From contig NZ_PIPL01000001.1 in the NCBI RefSeq assembly GCF_003987145.1, positions 124,001 through 188,000 of the forward strand: DNA of 64,000 nucleotides, in the 5' to 3' direction. Numbering within the stretch: the stretch's first letter is position 1; every line of letters begins with the position of its first letter. This DNA comes from Aliidiomarina minuta (GTDB taxonomy: Bacteria; Pseudomonadota; Gammaproteobacteria; Enterobacterales; Alteromonadaceae). The position numbers and the translations under genes were made by a program. A model generated the notes under the pieces. That model worked only from the letters and a program-made list of their open reading frames with translations, was not told where the DNA came from and searched no databases. This document shows, piece after piece, positions 1 through 8,612 of the stretch.

Positions 1-97
1 CGTTGGCGACACCGTAGCTGTTAAAGTGCTGGAAATCGACCGTCAGGGTCGTGTGCGTCTGAGCATGAAAGAAGCTCAGGAAAAAGCTGCAGAATAA
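1..97 (+). CDS. pnp: Polyribonucleotide nucleotidyltransferase, 3' end (partial)
   Basis: This is the last 31 codons of an open frame entering from the left edge, ending in TAA. The residues fit the final beta strands of an S1 RNA-binding domain (VGDTVAVKVLEIDRQGRVRL, then SMKEA and an acidic end), as at the C-terminus of PNPase, the phosphorolytic 3'-5' exoribonuclease of the degradosome. The next gene is nlpI, which also follows pnp in enteric bacteria and supports the call. Other S1-domain proteins such as RpsA end similarly, so the name rests partly on synteny. Confidence 0.8.
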   Translation, partial: VGDTVAVKVLEIDRQGRVRLSMKEAQEKAAE

Positions 98-112
98 ATT
101 CTGTCGCTGATT

Positions 113-139
113 AAAAAGGCTCCTGCGGGAGCCTTTTTT
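113..139 (+). terminator. Rho-independent terminator after pnp
   Basis: A GGCTCC/GGAGCC stem (118-123 with 128-133) with a 4-nt loop is followed by six T and preceded by five A. It lies 16 nt after the pnp stop and separates pnp from nlpI. Confidence 0.9.
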
Positions 140-215
140 GTATCCGAGTAAAAGCACTTCAAGCCTGATCATTGTTGTGGTCTAATGGAAAGGCAATTAC
201 TTTTGGAGTCAGACT

Positions 216-1163
216 TTGAAGTTACGAATATTATTAAGTTCGATGTTGAGTTTGCTGCTGGTAGCCTGTAGCACTAGCCCTCAGACACCAGAGCAGGAAC
301 AACGGGCAACTACTGATCCGGCCACCGTAAGTATTACCCGTCCGGTTCGCGAACCTGGCGTTAGCGGTAACCAGTTTATTCTGGTAGAACCTGTGATGCC
401 AAGCAGCCAGCGACAGGTAGAAATCGCCCAGATTTCTCAGCTTATGCTGGAACATGAGCTGAGTGACGAGCAAATGGCTATTCTGCTTTATCGTCGTGGT
501 GCTTTATATGACGCTTTAGGTATGTCGACGCTGGCTCGTATTGATTTTAATCAGGTGCTTGAATATCGTCCGGGTATGTCAGATGCTTATAATTACATAG
601 GTATTCATGCGACACAGGCGGGGGATTTTGAGACTGCCTTTGAAGCCTTTGACAGTGCTCTGGAACTGGATCCTGAACACCCTTATGTTTATCTGAATCG
701 GGGCATTACTGCGTATTATTCCGGCCAGTACGATTTGGCCCAGGCTGATTTTGCAGATTATCATTATCAGGATGAGCAGGATGCTTATCGGGTTATCTGG
801 TTGTTTTTTGCTGAATATGAGCTAGAACAGGAACGTGCTTACCAATTACTGTCTCAGCGTAAGCAACATGTACCGGAAAACTGGGAACACAATATTATCC
901 GCTTATTCACTGGTGAAATAGATGCTCAACAGTTAATCGCCAGCACTCTTGAGAACGTTGAAGATCAGAGGGCGTTGACCGAGCGTCTGGCTGAAGCATA
1001 CTTCTATCTTGCTAAATATGAGATGTTCCAGGGTTATGATGATGATGCGGCTAATTATTTGAAGTTAGCTCTGGCTACCAATATTTATGATTTTATTGAA
1101 CACAGATATGCACCGTTGGAACTGGAACGATTGCGTAATGGTGATCGTATAGCTCCTCGATGA
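216..1163 (+). CDS. nlpI: Lipoprotein NlpI, TPR protein
   Basis: The protein is a 315-aa outer-membrane lipoprotein. In E. coli NlpI is a TPR adaptor that brings substrates such as the endopeptidase MepS to the periplasmic protease Prc and scaffolds peptidoglycan hydrolases. A signal peptide ends in the lipobox LVAC (Cys18). TPR-like helical pairs follow from about residue 60 to 175 (for example PGMSDAYNYIGIHATQAGD and PEHPYVYLNRGITAYYSGQ). The start is a TTG at 216 with GGAG at 205-208; the next in-frame ATG (243) would cut the signal peptide. Its stop overlaps the following metalloprotease start by 4 nt (ATGA), so the two are probably translationally coupled. Confidence 0.93.
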   Translation: MKLRILLSSMLSLLLVACSTSPQTPEQEQRATTDPATVSITRPVREPGVSGNQFILVEPVMPSSQRQVEIAQISQLMLEHELSDEQMAILLYRRGALYDALGMSTLARIDFNQVLEYRPGMSDAYNYIGIHATQAGDFETAFEAFDSALELDPEHPYVYLNRGITAYYSGQYDLAQADFADYHYQDEQDAYRVIWLFFAEYELEQERAYQLLSQRKQHVPENWEHNIIRLFTGEIDAQQLIASTLENVEDQRALTERLAEAYFYLAKYEMFQGYDDDAANYLKLALATNIYDFIEHRYAPLELERLRNGDRIAPR

Positions 1164-2413
1164 AGAAAATAATTCGCCCTTTGGCGTTGGCCTTGCTGAC
1201 GCCTGTTATTTTTATTCTCCATTCTAGCCAGACGACTTCGAGTGATTACTGGAAGTCATTGTTTGAAAACTCTCCCCGCTCTTATGCTTATACAGCCAGC
1301 TATTATGGTGTCGGTAGTGCCAGTCATTATCTGGGCGAAAGGTATTGGCGCCGGGACAGCCGTGCTCAGGCGTTATCTTATTATCAGCGTGCGGTAGCGC
1401 AGGGCGATGCCGGAGCAGCCTATGCGCTTTCTCAACATATTCCTGCGCAAAACGAGCAATGGTTGAGAGCGGCTGCAGAGCTTGGCAATCACGAAGCCTC
1501 CATTGTGGTCGCTTCAGTTTTGGCTGAAGAATCACCGGAAAAAGCTTATGCGCTGATCAAAGAGTTACACCCAGAGCCACGTCAACAGGACATGCAGGCT
1601 CGCTTGCTGTTGCATCATCCCGAACTATCCATTGAGTATAGCTGGCGCGATGTGGCCCCCCGTACTGCAGAATGGAGTCGGCTGCGCAAAGGGGCTGATC
1701 TTTTGCGTCATAGCGATGAGTTAAGTTGCTCTGTACCGGTAGTTATTTATGCGACGGTTCCTGAAGCTAATGAAGTTGCTTTTGAGTGGGTAGCCAGACT
1801 AGAACAACATGAACTGGCGGTGATGGACTTTTGTTTCACTTTAGGCTCAGCAGGTAAGATTGAATGTGATCCTACTAACGGGCGAGCTGATTGTTCATTG
1901 GCGGGCGAATATCAAAGTGAGAAGTACCAATGGTTTATTACCCGGTCGGGCATCGCAAATGCTCGCAGTAATCAGCTGTTTATGCCAGTCGATGCTTCAT
2001 TTTCGGTTCTGGTGCATGAGATGGGGCACTGGTTCGGATTGGCGGATGAATACCCGATGAGTCCAGATTTAGCAGAACTTTTTTGCAGTGGCCGATATCG
2101 TTTTAATGCGAAAAATATAGTAGTTACCGAAAGAGAGCGTATTTCTGCTAACGAGTTCGCACGCTTAGAAGAGGAACTACCCTGGCGTGAACATCTGCAA
2201 CAATCCATAGGTCAGGCTGAGGGTGAGTATTACAGGCTGGGGTCTACTGATGGGTCTAAAATTGGACTCTTCCGCGCTGAGACCTGCGACAAAACAGAAT
2301 ACCAGGCCTGGAAACCCTTGCAGAAAAGAACCTTTATGCAACATCATGAGTTGGATTATATTCCCGGGCTTTATATTGAGCTAATGCAGCAGAGTCAAAA
2401 TAAAGCACCTTAA
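1160..2413 (+). CDS. Sel1-like repeat / HExxH metalloprotease coupled to nlpI
   Basis: A 417-aa protein with no name I recognise. An N-terminal hydrophobic segment (about residues 5-22) predicts export or membrane anchoring. Residues about 50-140 are alanine-rich helical repeats of Sel1/TPR type (for example SYYQRAVAQGDAGAAYALS). The C-terminal half carries HEMGHWFGLADEY, with H286, E287 and H290 and D296 as the likely third zinc ligand, the metzincin spacing HExxHxxGxxD. RTFMQHH near the end could be a Met-turn. The motif recalls M64-type peptidases (HExGHxxGxLADEY), but family assignment is tentative. The ATG at 1160 lies inside the nlpI stop region. As NlpI is a known protease adaptor, a functional partnership is plausible but inferred. 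Confidence 0.75.
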   Translation: MKKIIRPLALALLTPVIFILHSSQTTSSDYWKSLFENSPRSYAYTASYYGVGSASHYLGERYWRRDSRAQALSYYQRAVAQGDAGAAYALSQHIPAQNEQWLRAAAELGNHEASIVVASVLAEESPEKAYALIKELHPEPRQQDMQARLLLHHPELSIEYSWRDVAPRTAEWSRLRKGADLLRHSDELSCSVPVVIYATVPEANEVAFEWVARLEQHELAVMDFCFTLGSAGKIECDPTNGRADCSLAGEYQSEKYQWFITRSGIANARSNQLFMPVDASFSVLVHEMGHWFGLADEYPMSPDLAELFCSGRYRFNAKNIVVTERERISANEFARLEEELPWREHLQQSIGQAEGEYYRLGSTDGSKIGLFRAETCDKTEYQAWKPLQKRTFMQHHELDYIPGLYIELMQQSQNKAP

Positions 2414-2422
2414 ATAATAAAA

Positions 2423-2443
2423 AACCAGCCGGGAAGGCTGGTT
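2423..2443. terminator. Bidirectional terminator between convergent metalloprotease gene and lipA
   Basis: An 8-bp stem AACCAGCC/GGCTGGTT (2423-2430 with 2436-2443) has a 5-nt loop, T residues on the plus side and A residues on the other. It sits between two convergent genes and can serve both strands. Confidence 0.85.
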
Positions 2444-2466
2444 TTGAGTGAGCAGTTTGTTTGCAG

Positions 2467-3432
2467 TTAGCTGACGTTAATGCCAGCGGCTTGCAGGTCG
2501 GCATGATAGGACGAACGCACAAGAGGGCCTGAGGCTGCATGGGTAAAGCCCATTTTGTCAGCTTCCCGTTTTAACATGGCAAACTCATCCGGATGCACAT
2601 AACGGGCAACAGGAATATGATGACGACTTGGCTGCAGATACTGGCCAATAGTCAACATATCGACATTATGACGACGCAGATCCCGCATTACTTCCAGAAT
2701 CTCTTCGTTAGTTTCGCCTAAACCCACCATCAGGCCTGACTTAGTCATTACATCCGGACGGCGTTCTTTATACAGTTTCAGGAGATCCAGAGACCACTGG
2801 TAGTTAGCGCCCGGACGAGCCGCTTTATACATGCGTGGTACGGTTTCTAAGTTGTGATTAAATACATCAGGTGCTTCCCCTTCCATGATATCCAGGGCCT
2901 TTTGCATACGGCCACGGAAGTCTGGTACCAGCACTTCTACTTTTATGTCTGGAGTAAAGGCGCGGATTTCACGAATACAGTCGACAAAGTGCTGAGCACC
3001 ACCGTCACGCAGGTCATCACGGTCAACCGACGTGATAACTACATAACTAACTCCCATATCGGCAATAGTCTCACCCAGTTTGCGGGCCTCGGCAGGATCC
3101 GGTGGTAGCGGCCGGCCATGGGCAACATCGCAGAACGGGCAGCGACGGGTACAAATGTCGCCTAGTATCATAAAAGTAGCGGTGCCGTGGTTAAAACATT
3201 CAGGCAGATTCGGACAGGAAGCTTCTTCACACACCGAATGCAGACCATGCTTGCGCATAGCTTTCTTAATATGGTCAATTTTTTCTGAGGATGCAGGCAA
3301 CTTAACCTTAAGCCAATCAGGCTTTCGTAGCATCTGATCGCGCTCGGTAGGTACGATTTGCACCGGTATAAGTGCCATTTTGTCAGCGTCACGCATTTTG
3401 ACGCCTGGTTCCATTCTAACTGGCTTGGACAT
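2467..3432 (-). CDS. lipA: Lipoyl synthase
   Basis: LipA is a radical-SAM enzyme that inserts two sulfur atoms into octanoyl groups on lipoyl domains of pyruvate and 2-oxoglutarate dehydrogenases and the glycine cleavage H protein. The product is 321 aa, the usual length. It shows the auxiliary cluster motif CEEASCPNLPEC and the radical-SAM motif CTRRCPFC, plus the C-terminal RSSYHADLQA. The start at 3432 gives MSKPVRMEPGVKMRDADKMA, matching E. coli LipA from residue 1, and overlaps the lipB end by 17 nt. An in-frame ATG at 3414, one base after the lipB stop, is an alternative start. LipB supplies its substrate, so the overlap makes functional sense. Confidence 0.97.
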   Translation of the reverse strand: MSKPVRMEPGVKMRDADKMALIPVQIVPTERDQMLRKPDWLKVKLPASSEKIDHIKKAMRKHGLHSVCEEASCPNLPECFNHGTATFMILGDICTRRCPFCDVAHGRPLPPDPAEARKLGETIADMGVSYVVITSVDRDDLRDGGAQHFVDCIREIRAFTPDIKVEVLVPDFRGRMQKALDIMEGEAPDVFNHNLETVPRMYKAARPGANYQWSLDLLKLYKERRPDVMTKSGLMVGLGETNEEILEVMRDLRRHNVDMLTIGQYLQPSRHHIPVARYVHPDEFAMLKREADKMGFTHAASGPLVRSSYHADLQAAGINVS

Positions 3433-4078
3433 AGTCTTCGATAAGCCCCGTAGTTGTCTGCACCTGCTCATAGTTGAGGTGCTTAGTGAATGCCTGGGTA
3501 ACCGCTGTTGCGGCTTCCTCAATGGTCTGTGGGCCTGCGTGAGCAGATGTCTGCGTCATTTGCATACCCGCGTAACCACAAGGGTTAATTCGGGCAAAAG
3601 GCTGCATATCCATATTAACGTTTAAGGCCAGCCCATGAAAAGAACAGCCGCGACGAATACGCAAACCCAGCGAACAGACTTTTTCTTCGCCGATATAAAC
3701 ACCTGGAGCGTCGGCACGAGGGGCGGCCGTTATACCGTAATCCGCAAGTGCGCTAACTACAGTTTCTTCTATTGCAGTTACCAGCTGGCGAACGCCCATT
3801 TTTCGACGCCGTATATCAATCAAAAAGTAAACGACTAGTTGCCCAGGGCCATGATAGGTCACCTGACCGCCACGATCGACCTGCACTACAGGTATATCGC
3901 CCGGGGCCAGAATATGCTCAGCTTTACCAGCCTGGCCCTGCGTGAATACTGGATAATGCTCTACGATCCATATTTCATCATTGCTATCGTCATGACGCTG
4001 GTCGGTATAGCTTTGCATAGCTTGCCATACCGGTTCGTATTGCATGCTATTTAATTGGCGAATAGTCAGTCGATTCAT
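3416..4078 (-). CDS. lipB: Octanoyl-[ACP]:protein N-octanoyltransferase
   Basis: LipB moves octanoate from acyl carrier protein to lipoyl domains, giving the LipA substrate. The product is 220 aa. It carries the family signature GQAGKAEHIL, the segment RGGQVTYHGPGQLVVY, and the catalytic cysteine in a context like PCGYAGMQMTQ with the conserved lysine in GEEKVCSLGLRIRRG. The start MNRLTIRQL aligns with the E. coli N-terminus. There is no clear Shine-Dalgarno; a consensus TATAAT lies only six bases before the ATG (see the promoter entry), so the mRNA might be leaderless. The 3' end overlaps lipA. Confidence 0.96.
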   Translation of the reverse strand: MNRLTIRQLNSMQYEPVWQAMQSYTDQRHDDSNDEIWIVEHYPVFTQGQAGKAEHILAPGDIPVVQVDRGGQVTYHGPGQLVVYFLIDIRRRKMGVRQLVTAIEETVVSALADYGITAAPRADAPGVYIGEEKVCSLGLRIRRGCSFHGLALNVNMDMQPFARINPCGYAGMQMTQTSAHAGPQTIEEAATAVTQAFTKHLNYEQVQTTTGLIEDYVQAS

Positions 4079-4084
4079 AAGAGC

Positions 4085-4090
4085 ATTATA
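4085..4090 (-). promoter_or_regulatory. Candidate -10 box of lipB
   Basis: Read on the minus strand this is a perfect TATAAT whose last base is six nucleotides before the lipB ATG. The -35 position 17 nt upstream (4108-4113) is poor (GTGTAA). If used, transcription would begin at or within a few bases of the start codon. Confidence 0.4.
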
Positions 4091-4145
4091 CCTTGCAAGG
4101 AAAGTACTTACACCCGAAGAAGGGTAGGGTTATATCGGAACGGCC

Positions 4146-4409
4146 TTAGAGAACATAACGAACGTCTTCTAAAGCGGAAATTTCGCGATACAGTAACTCA
4201 ATATGTTCCTTGCTGGTAACGATCACGCTGACCGACAAAGAGACATAATTTCCTTTACTGGAAGGGCGTTGTTGCGGTTTATAATCGCCCGGCGCGTGCT
4301 GCTGTATGACAGCCAGCACGTCATCGGTCAAATTATCGCTGGCGACGCCCATAATCTTAAAATTAAGATTGCATGGAAAGTCGAGCAGTTCATCAAATTT
4401 AGTTTGCAT
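4146..4409 (-). CDS. ybeD: YbeD family protein (DUF493)
   Basis: An 87-aa protein of the DUF493/YbeD family, a small ACT-like alpha/beta fold found between dacA and lipB in gammaproteobacteria. The signature HAPGDYKPQQRPSSKGNY is clear and the C-terminus DVRYVL matches E. coli (DIVRMVL). Its biochemical role is not established; genomic linkage to lipoylation is the main clue. ATG at 4409 is chosen over GTG at 4415 because AGGGGG lies five bases before it. The gene lies between dacA and lipB as in E. coli. Confidence 0.92.
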   Translation of the reverse strand: MQTKFDELLDFPCNLNFKIMGVASDNLTDDVLAVIQQHAPGDYKPQQRPSSKGNYVSLSVSVIVTSKEHIELLYREISALEDVRYVL

Positions 4410-4432
4410 AAGCACCCCCTGCGTATGGCAAA

Positions 4433-5596
4433 TTATTCGCTGGCAAAACTTTTCCGGATACTATCCATTATACGTTTAAAAAAGCCACCAGTCTCAACTT
4501 CGTGCAGGGTTACCAGCGGAAATGAAGCGATATCTTCCTCACCAATAGTCAGAAACACTTCACCAACGGTTTCGCCTGCGGCGATGGGTGCTTCAAGGGT
4601 CTGGTTAAGCACAAAATTTGCTTCCAGGTTCTGGCGTTGACCCCGAGGCAGGGTGACTACGACATCGTCTTTTACGCCCAGCTCGACTTCTTCACGATCG
4701 CCACCCCATATACGGTGTGACACAAAACTTTCACCGGCATCGTAAGCGTGCACAGTTTCATAATAACGAAATCCGTAGTTGAGTAGTTTTTTGCTCTCTG
4801 CAGCCCGGGCGCGCTCACTATCAGCGCCCATTATTACAGTAATTAAGCGAGTATCACCATCTACCGCTGAGGTGACCAGGCTGTAGCCGGAATCACGGGT
4901 ATGCCCCGTTTTAATACCATCTACCTGTAACGAGCGGTCCCATAATAAAGAGTTGCGGTTGTACTGGCGGATATCGTTATAAGTGTATTCACGTTCTTTA
5001 TACAAAGCGTATTCTTCTGGAACATCACGAATTAATGCCTGGCCTAATAAAGCCATATCACGCGCTGTGGTGATTTGATCCGGGGCTGGCAAACCATGGG
5101 CGTTGGCAAAAGTGGTGTTTTGCATGCCTAATTGACGGGCATGGGCGTTCATCAGGTCAGCGAAGGCGTCCTGAGTGCCGGCAATATGCTCGGCCATGGC
5201 TACCGAGGCGTCATTCCCTGAGGAGATGACAATACCTTTATTTAAGTCGCGAACAGGGACCTCACGACCTACCTCGATAAACATTAACGAGGAGCCTGGA
5301 AAATTACGCGCCCAGGCATTTTCACTGATAGTCACTACATCATCATTATTGATAGTGCCGCGTTGTAGTTCCCGGCCAATAATATAGCTGGTCATCATTT
5401 TGGTCAGGCTCGCAGGGCCATGAGCCTGATCCGGATTACCCTCAGCAATAACGTAACCGGTTTTATAGTCCATTAAAATATAGCTTTTGGCATTGACCGA
5501 AGGCGCAGAAGGAACCACCGCAAGGGCGCTGGCGCTGAAAAGGGTGCTAAGCGCTACGCAAGTAGCAGAGATCAGGGTAGAACGAATACGACTCAT
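4433..5596 (-). CDS. dacA: D-alanyl-D-alanine carboxypeptidase (PBP5 type)
   Basis: A 387-aa low-molecular-weight penicillin-binding protein that trims the terminal D-Ala from peptidoglycan pentapeptides in the periplasm. It has a signal peptide ending near ALA (residue 26), the nucleophile motif S63-L-T-K66, SGN at 126-128 and KTG at 229-231, in the expected order and spacing. A beta-rich PBP5 C-terminal domain follows, then an amphipathic tail (FFKRIMDSIRKSFASE) fit for peripheral membrane binding. It lies downstream of rlpA and mltB, a cell-wall hydrolase neighbourhood. About 130 bp separate it from rlpA, room for its own promoter. Confidence 0.96.
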   Translation of the reverse strand: MSRIRSTLISATCVALSTLFSASALAVVPSAPSVNAKSYILMDYKTGYVIAEGNPDQAHGPASLTKMMTSYIIGRELQRGTINNDDVVTISENAWARNFPGSSLMFIEVGREVPVRDLNKGIVISSGNDASVAMAEHIAGTQDAFADLMNAHARQLGMQNTTFANAHGLPAPDQITTARDMALLGQALIRDVPEEYALYKEREYTYNDIRQYNRNSLLWDRSLQVDGIKTGHTRDSGYSLVTSAVDGDTRLITVIMGADSERARAAESKKLLNYGFRYYETVHAYDAGESFVSHRIWGGDREEVELGVKDDVVVTLPRGQRQNLEANFVLNQTLEAPIAAGETVGEVFLTIGEEDIASFPLVTLHEVETGGFFKRIMDSIRKSFASE

Positions 5597-5727
5597 GATT
5601 AAGTTAGGTCTCTTATTTATTGCTCAAAGCAGTTAAGTGTAATAATGGCTATGCGTTAATGCATTTTCAGACAGCAATTGTAACAGATTTATCAGTCCAG
5701 AGGGTATAGCCTGAACAGACCTGTTAT

Positions 5728-6492
5728 TTAGTCCTCTACCCGAAATGCTTGTTCATATCCATCCTGACGTAGTTTATATAACCACTGATTAGCCTGGCTT
5801 TCTGAAAAAGGTCCGAGTAACAAACGGTGTAGACCGGCGCGTTCGCGAGTGGTTGCATCCAGCGCATAAATTTCCTGCAAATTATTTTTTAAAGCGAGCA
5901 GATTGTTTTCATTACTGGTTGCTGCCACCTGAATATAGAGTGTCTCAGTGTCTACCAGCATAGGGGGGGGCATATGAATGCTTTCAATATGTACGCGGGC
6001 TGTCCCTGTATCCAGCATATCTAGTTTATAGGCTGCAGCGAAAGAAAGATCGATAACCCGCTCTGGGTGGAAAGGGCCGCGATCATTAACTCTGACTATG
6101 ACTTCTTTATTATTTGCCAGATTAGTGACTCGCACATAACTAGGTAACGGCAGATATCGATGAGCGGCTGAAAGGCTGTACATATCATAATACTCACCAT
6201 TTGAGGTGAGATGACCATGAAATTTTTGTCCATACCAGGAGGCTATTCCAGTGGCTTGATAATCCTCAGCGCTTTGCATTACCTGATAGGTTTCTCCAAG
6301 TACGGTATATGAGGACATATTACCTTGTCGGCTTAAGGGCTCAAAACGTGGTGTTAAGGGCTCGATCTCGGCTGACGTTGGAAGGCGGGCAGGCGCCTGG
6401 TCGTTACGCATCTGGTAACGACCCTCAGGTTTTCCGGCGCAGGCTGATAACAGCGCGAACAGAATCGCAAAAATGAATAATCTAGCGAGCAT
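5728..6492 (-). CDS. rlpA: Septal ring lytic transglycosylase RlpA
   Basis: RlpA is an outer-membrane lipoprotein. In Pseudomonas it is a lytic transglycosylase acting on denuded septal glycan; in E. coli it mainly marks the septum. The product is about 254 aa with lipobox LSAC, a double-psi beta-barrel core (GIASWYGQKFHGHLTSNGE ... RVNDRGPFHPERVIDLS) holding the family Glu and Asp, and a C-terminal SPOR domain (YIQVAATSNENNLLALKNNL) that binds denuded glycans. ATG at 6492 is preferred to GTG at 6513; both overlap the mltB end. Confidence 0.94.
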   Translation of the reverse strand: MLARLFIFAILFALLSACAGKPEGRYQMRNDQAPARLPTSAEIEPLTPRFEPLSRQGNMSSYTVLGETYQVMQSAEDYQATGIASWYGQKFHGHLTSNGEYYDMYSLSAAHRYLPLPSYVRVTNLANNKEVIVRVNDRGPFHPERVIDLSFAAAYKLDMLDTGTARVHIESIHMPPPMLVDTETLYIQVAATSNENNLLALKNNLQEIYALDATTRERAGLHRLLLGPFSESQANQWLYKLRQDGYEQAFRVED

Positions 6493-7474
6493 AAGCGTGA
6501 CGTAATTCTTCACTTAATAAGAATACCGCCATAGCGTAGAGGGGGCTGTGATTGTAGCGGGTAATGCTATAAAAGTTAGGTAAACCGACCCAGTAGCTAT
6601 GGCCTTGTTGTTGTTCAAACTGAAATAAGCGGGCACGTGTGTCTTCTGGCATTTGCGTAACAAAGTCGACACCAGCTTCATGTAACTGACCGACTGTATG
6701 GGTTAACTGTTGCCTACGTCCAGAAGTCAGGCTATCCATATCGTCGACCCGGTTAGGCCAGGCTGCAATAGCCACGGGTTCGCCGGCACGCCAGTTATGA
6801 CGAGCAAAGTAGTTGGCTACGCTGCCGATCGCATCAACTGGATTATTAAACAAATCGCGAATGCCGTCGCCGTCAAAGTCGACTGCATAATGATGGTAGC
6901 TGGAAGAAATAAACTGGCCGAATCCCATAGCGCCAGCGTAGGAGCCTTTTAACTCTCCCAGTTCCAGGTTTTCATTGCGAGCTAAGCGTAAAAATTCGCC
7001 GAGTTCACTACGGAAAAAGTTTTGCCGTGGTGGGTAATAAAAGCCTAATGTATATAAAGCATCCAACACCCGATAATTGCCCATATATTCGCCGTAAAAG
7101 GTTTCTACGCCTATAACGGCTACGATAATTTCTGGTGGTACGCCATATTCTTTACTGGCACGGTTAAGTGTTTGTTCGTGTTCTTGCCAGAACTGAACGC
7201 CTCGTTCTATGCGGCGTTCAGTTAGAAAGATAGGGTAGTATTCATGCCAGGGCTTGGCTTCCCAGGGGCGTTGTATAGCATTGAGTACGTCGTCGTTGAG
7301 CTCAGCTTGTGCGAGGATCTGTTCAACTTCTTCACGAGTGAAATCATGTTCTGCAATCATTTCAGCGGTGAACGCTTGTTGCAATTCTTGTGGTGACTGT
7401 TCAGCCTGTGCCGGAAAGGTCAGAGACAAGGCACAGACTGACGCGGTCAGCCATGCCGGGATATATTTTTTCAT
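6482..7474 (-). CDS. mltB: Lytic murein transglycosylase B
   Basis: MltB cleaves the MurNAc-GlcNAc bond of peptidoglycan, giving 1,6-anhydromuropeptides. The product is 330 aa with the catalytic Glu in GVETFYGEY (about residue 124) and the family segment GAMGFGQFISSSYHHYAVD, followed by DFDGDGIRDL, an EF-hand-like loop also found in E. coli Slt35/MltB. The signal peptide ends in AQAEQ without a lipobox Cys, so unlike E. coli MltB this one looks soluble and periplasmic. ATG at 7474 is preferred to 7483 because AGGA lies seven bases upstream. The 3' end overlaps rlpA. Confidence 0.94.
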   Translation of the reverse strand: MKKYIPAWLTASVCALSLTFPAQAEQSPQELQQAFTAEMIAEHDFTREEVEQILAQAELNDDVLNAIQRPWEAKPWHEYYPIFLTERRIERGVQFWQEHEQTLNRASKEYGVPPEIIVAVIGVETFYGEYMGNYRVLDALYTLGFYYPPRQNFFRSELGEFLRLARNENLELGELKGSYAGAMGFGQFISSSYHHYAVDFDGDGIRDLFNNPVDAIGSVANYFARHNWRAGEPVAIAAWPNRVDDMDSLTSGRRQQLTHTVGQLHEAGVDFVTQMPEDTRARLFQFEQQQGHSYWVGLPNFYSITRYNHSPLYAMAVFLLSEELRHAYAR

Positions 7475-7496
7475 GTCACGCATCCTGTTTGTTATT

Positions 7497-8612
7497 TTAG
7501 TCGCGCAGTACCATTCGGCGGTGCGTTGAAATAGCCATTAAGATGCCAAACCCTGCCATAATAGTGACCATAGAGGTGCCACCATAACTGATCAGGGGAA
7601 GAGGTACCCCAACTACAGGCAGTAAACCAGAAACCATGCCGATATTAACCAGTGCATAAATAAATACGGTCAGGGTTATGCTGCCAGCCAGTAGTTTACT
7701 AAATACATGCTGTGCTCGCATAGCGATAGTAAGGCCCCGATAGATAATAAAACCGTAAAATAAAAGTAAAGCACAAACGCCAATCAGACCAAATTCTTCA
7801 CTGAACACAGAAAAAATAAAATCAGTGTGCCGCTCAGGTAAAAATTCAAGCTGAGACTGAGTGCCTTGTAACCAGCCTTTACCTTCAATTCCCCCTGAGC
7901 CAATAGCGATTTTAGATTGAATAATATGATAACCAGCACCGAGGGGGTCGGTTTCCGGGTTTAAGAAAGTAAGTACTCGCTGGCGCTGGTAGTCACGCAT
8001 CAGGAAAAACCAGGCAACCGGCAAAAATGAACCTAGTAATATGAAACCACTGATAATCAGGCGCCAGCTCATACCCGCCAGAAAAAGCACGAAAAGACCG
8101 GAACAGGCAACTAGCAGGGCGGTACCTAAATCGGGTTGCTGGGCTATTAAGAGAGTTGGGACCATAATAAGAATCAGCCCCATAATAACAACGGAAATGC
8201 TTATTGGAAGTTCCTGGCGGGAACAGTACCAGGCCAGCATCAATGGTGCAGCCAGCTTCATTATTTCTGCGGGCTGAATACGAGTGACTCCAATATCGAG
8301 CCAGCGCTGCGCACCTTTACCTACTTCACCGACTAGCAATACCGCGACTAATAAGGCCACCCCTATAACAAAGACTGGGATAGCAAAACGCTGATAGGTT
8401 AACGGGGAAATCTGTGCCATAACAAAAAGCACGGCAAAAGATATACCTATACGCACTGCCTGACGGTTGACCAGGTGAATGTCCTGGCCGCCGGCACTGT
8501 ATATAACAGCAAGGCTGATTACGGAAAGGGCCATTAAAACCAGCAGTAAAGGCAGGTCAATATGCATCCGCGCCAGCCATATATTGCGCTGACGTTCTTC
8601 AGTTGTCTGCAT
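7497..8612 (-). CDS. rodA: Rod-shape peptidoglycan glycosyltransferase RodA
   Basis: RodA is the SEDS-family glycosyltransferase of the elongasome and polymerises lipid II together with PBP2. The 371-aa product has about ten membrane segments and SEDS signatures such as KLAAPLMLAWY, GKGWLQGTQSQLEFLPERHT and PLISYGGTSMVTIM. ATG at 8612 overlaps the mrdA stop by 14 nt and gives the usual length; 8627 is an alternative. Overlap with the PBP2 gene favours balanced production of the two partners. Confidence 0.96.
   Translation of the reverse strand: MQTTEERQRNIWLARMHIDLPLLLVLMALSVISLAVIYSAGGQDIHLVNRQAVRIGISFAVLFVMAQISPLTYQRFAIPVFVIGVALLVAVLLVGEVGKGAQRWLDIGVTRIQPAEIMKLAAPLMLAWYCSRQELPISISVVIMGLILIMVPTLLIAQQPDLGTALLVACSGLFVLFLAGMSWRLIISGFILLGSFLPVAWFFLMRDYQRQRVLTFLNPETDPLGAGYHIIQSKIAIGSGGIEGKGWLQGTQSQLEFLPERHTDFIFSVFSEEFGLIGVCALLLFYGFIIYRGLTIAMRAQHVFSKLLAGSITLTVFIYALVNIGMVSGLLPVVGVPLPLISYGGTSMVTIMAGFGILMAISTHRRMVLRD

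Noticed and set aside
3433..3522. Extended lipA N-terminus
   Set aside because: The extra 30 residues lie in lipB coding DNA and are not found in LipA; the start at 3432 matches E. coli.
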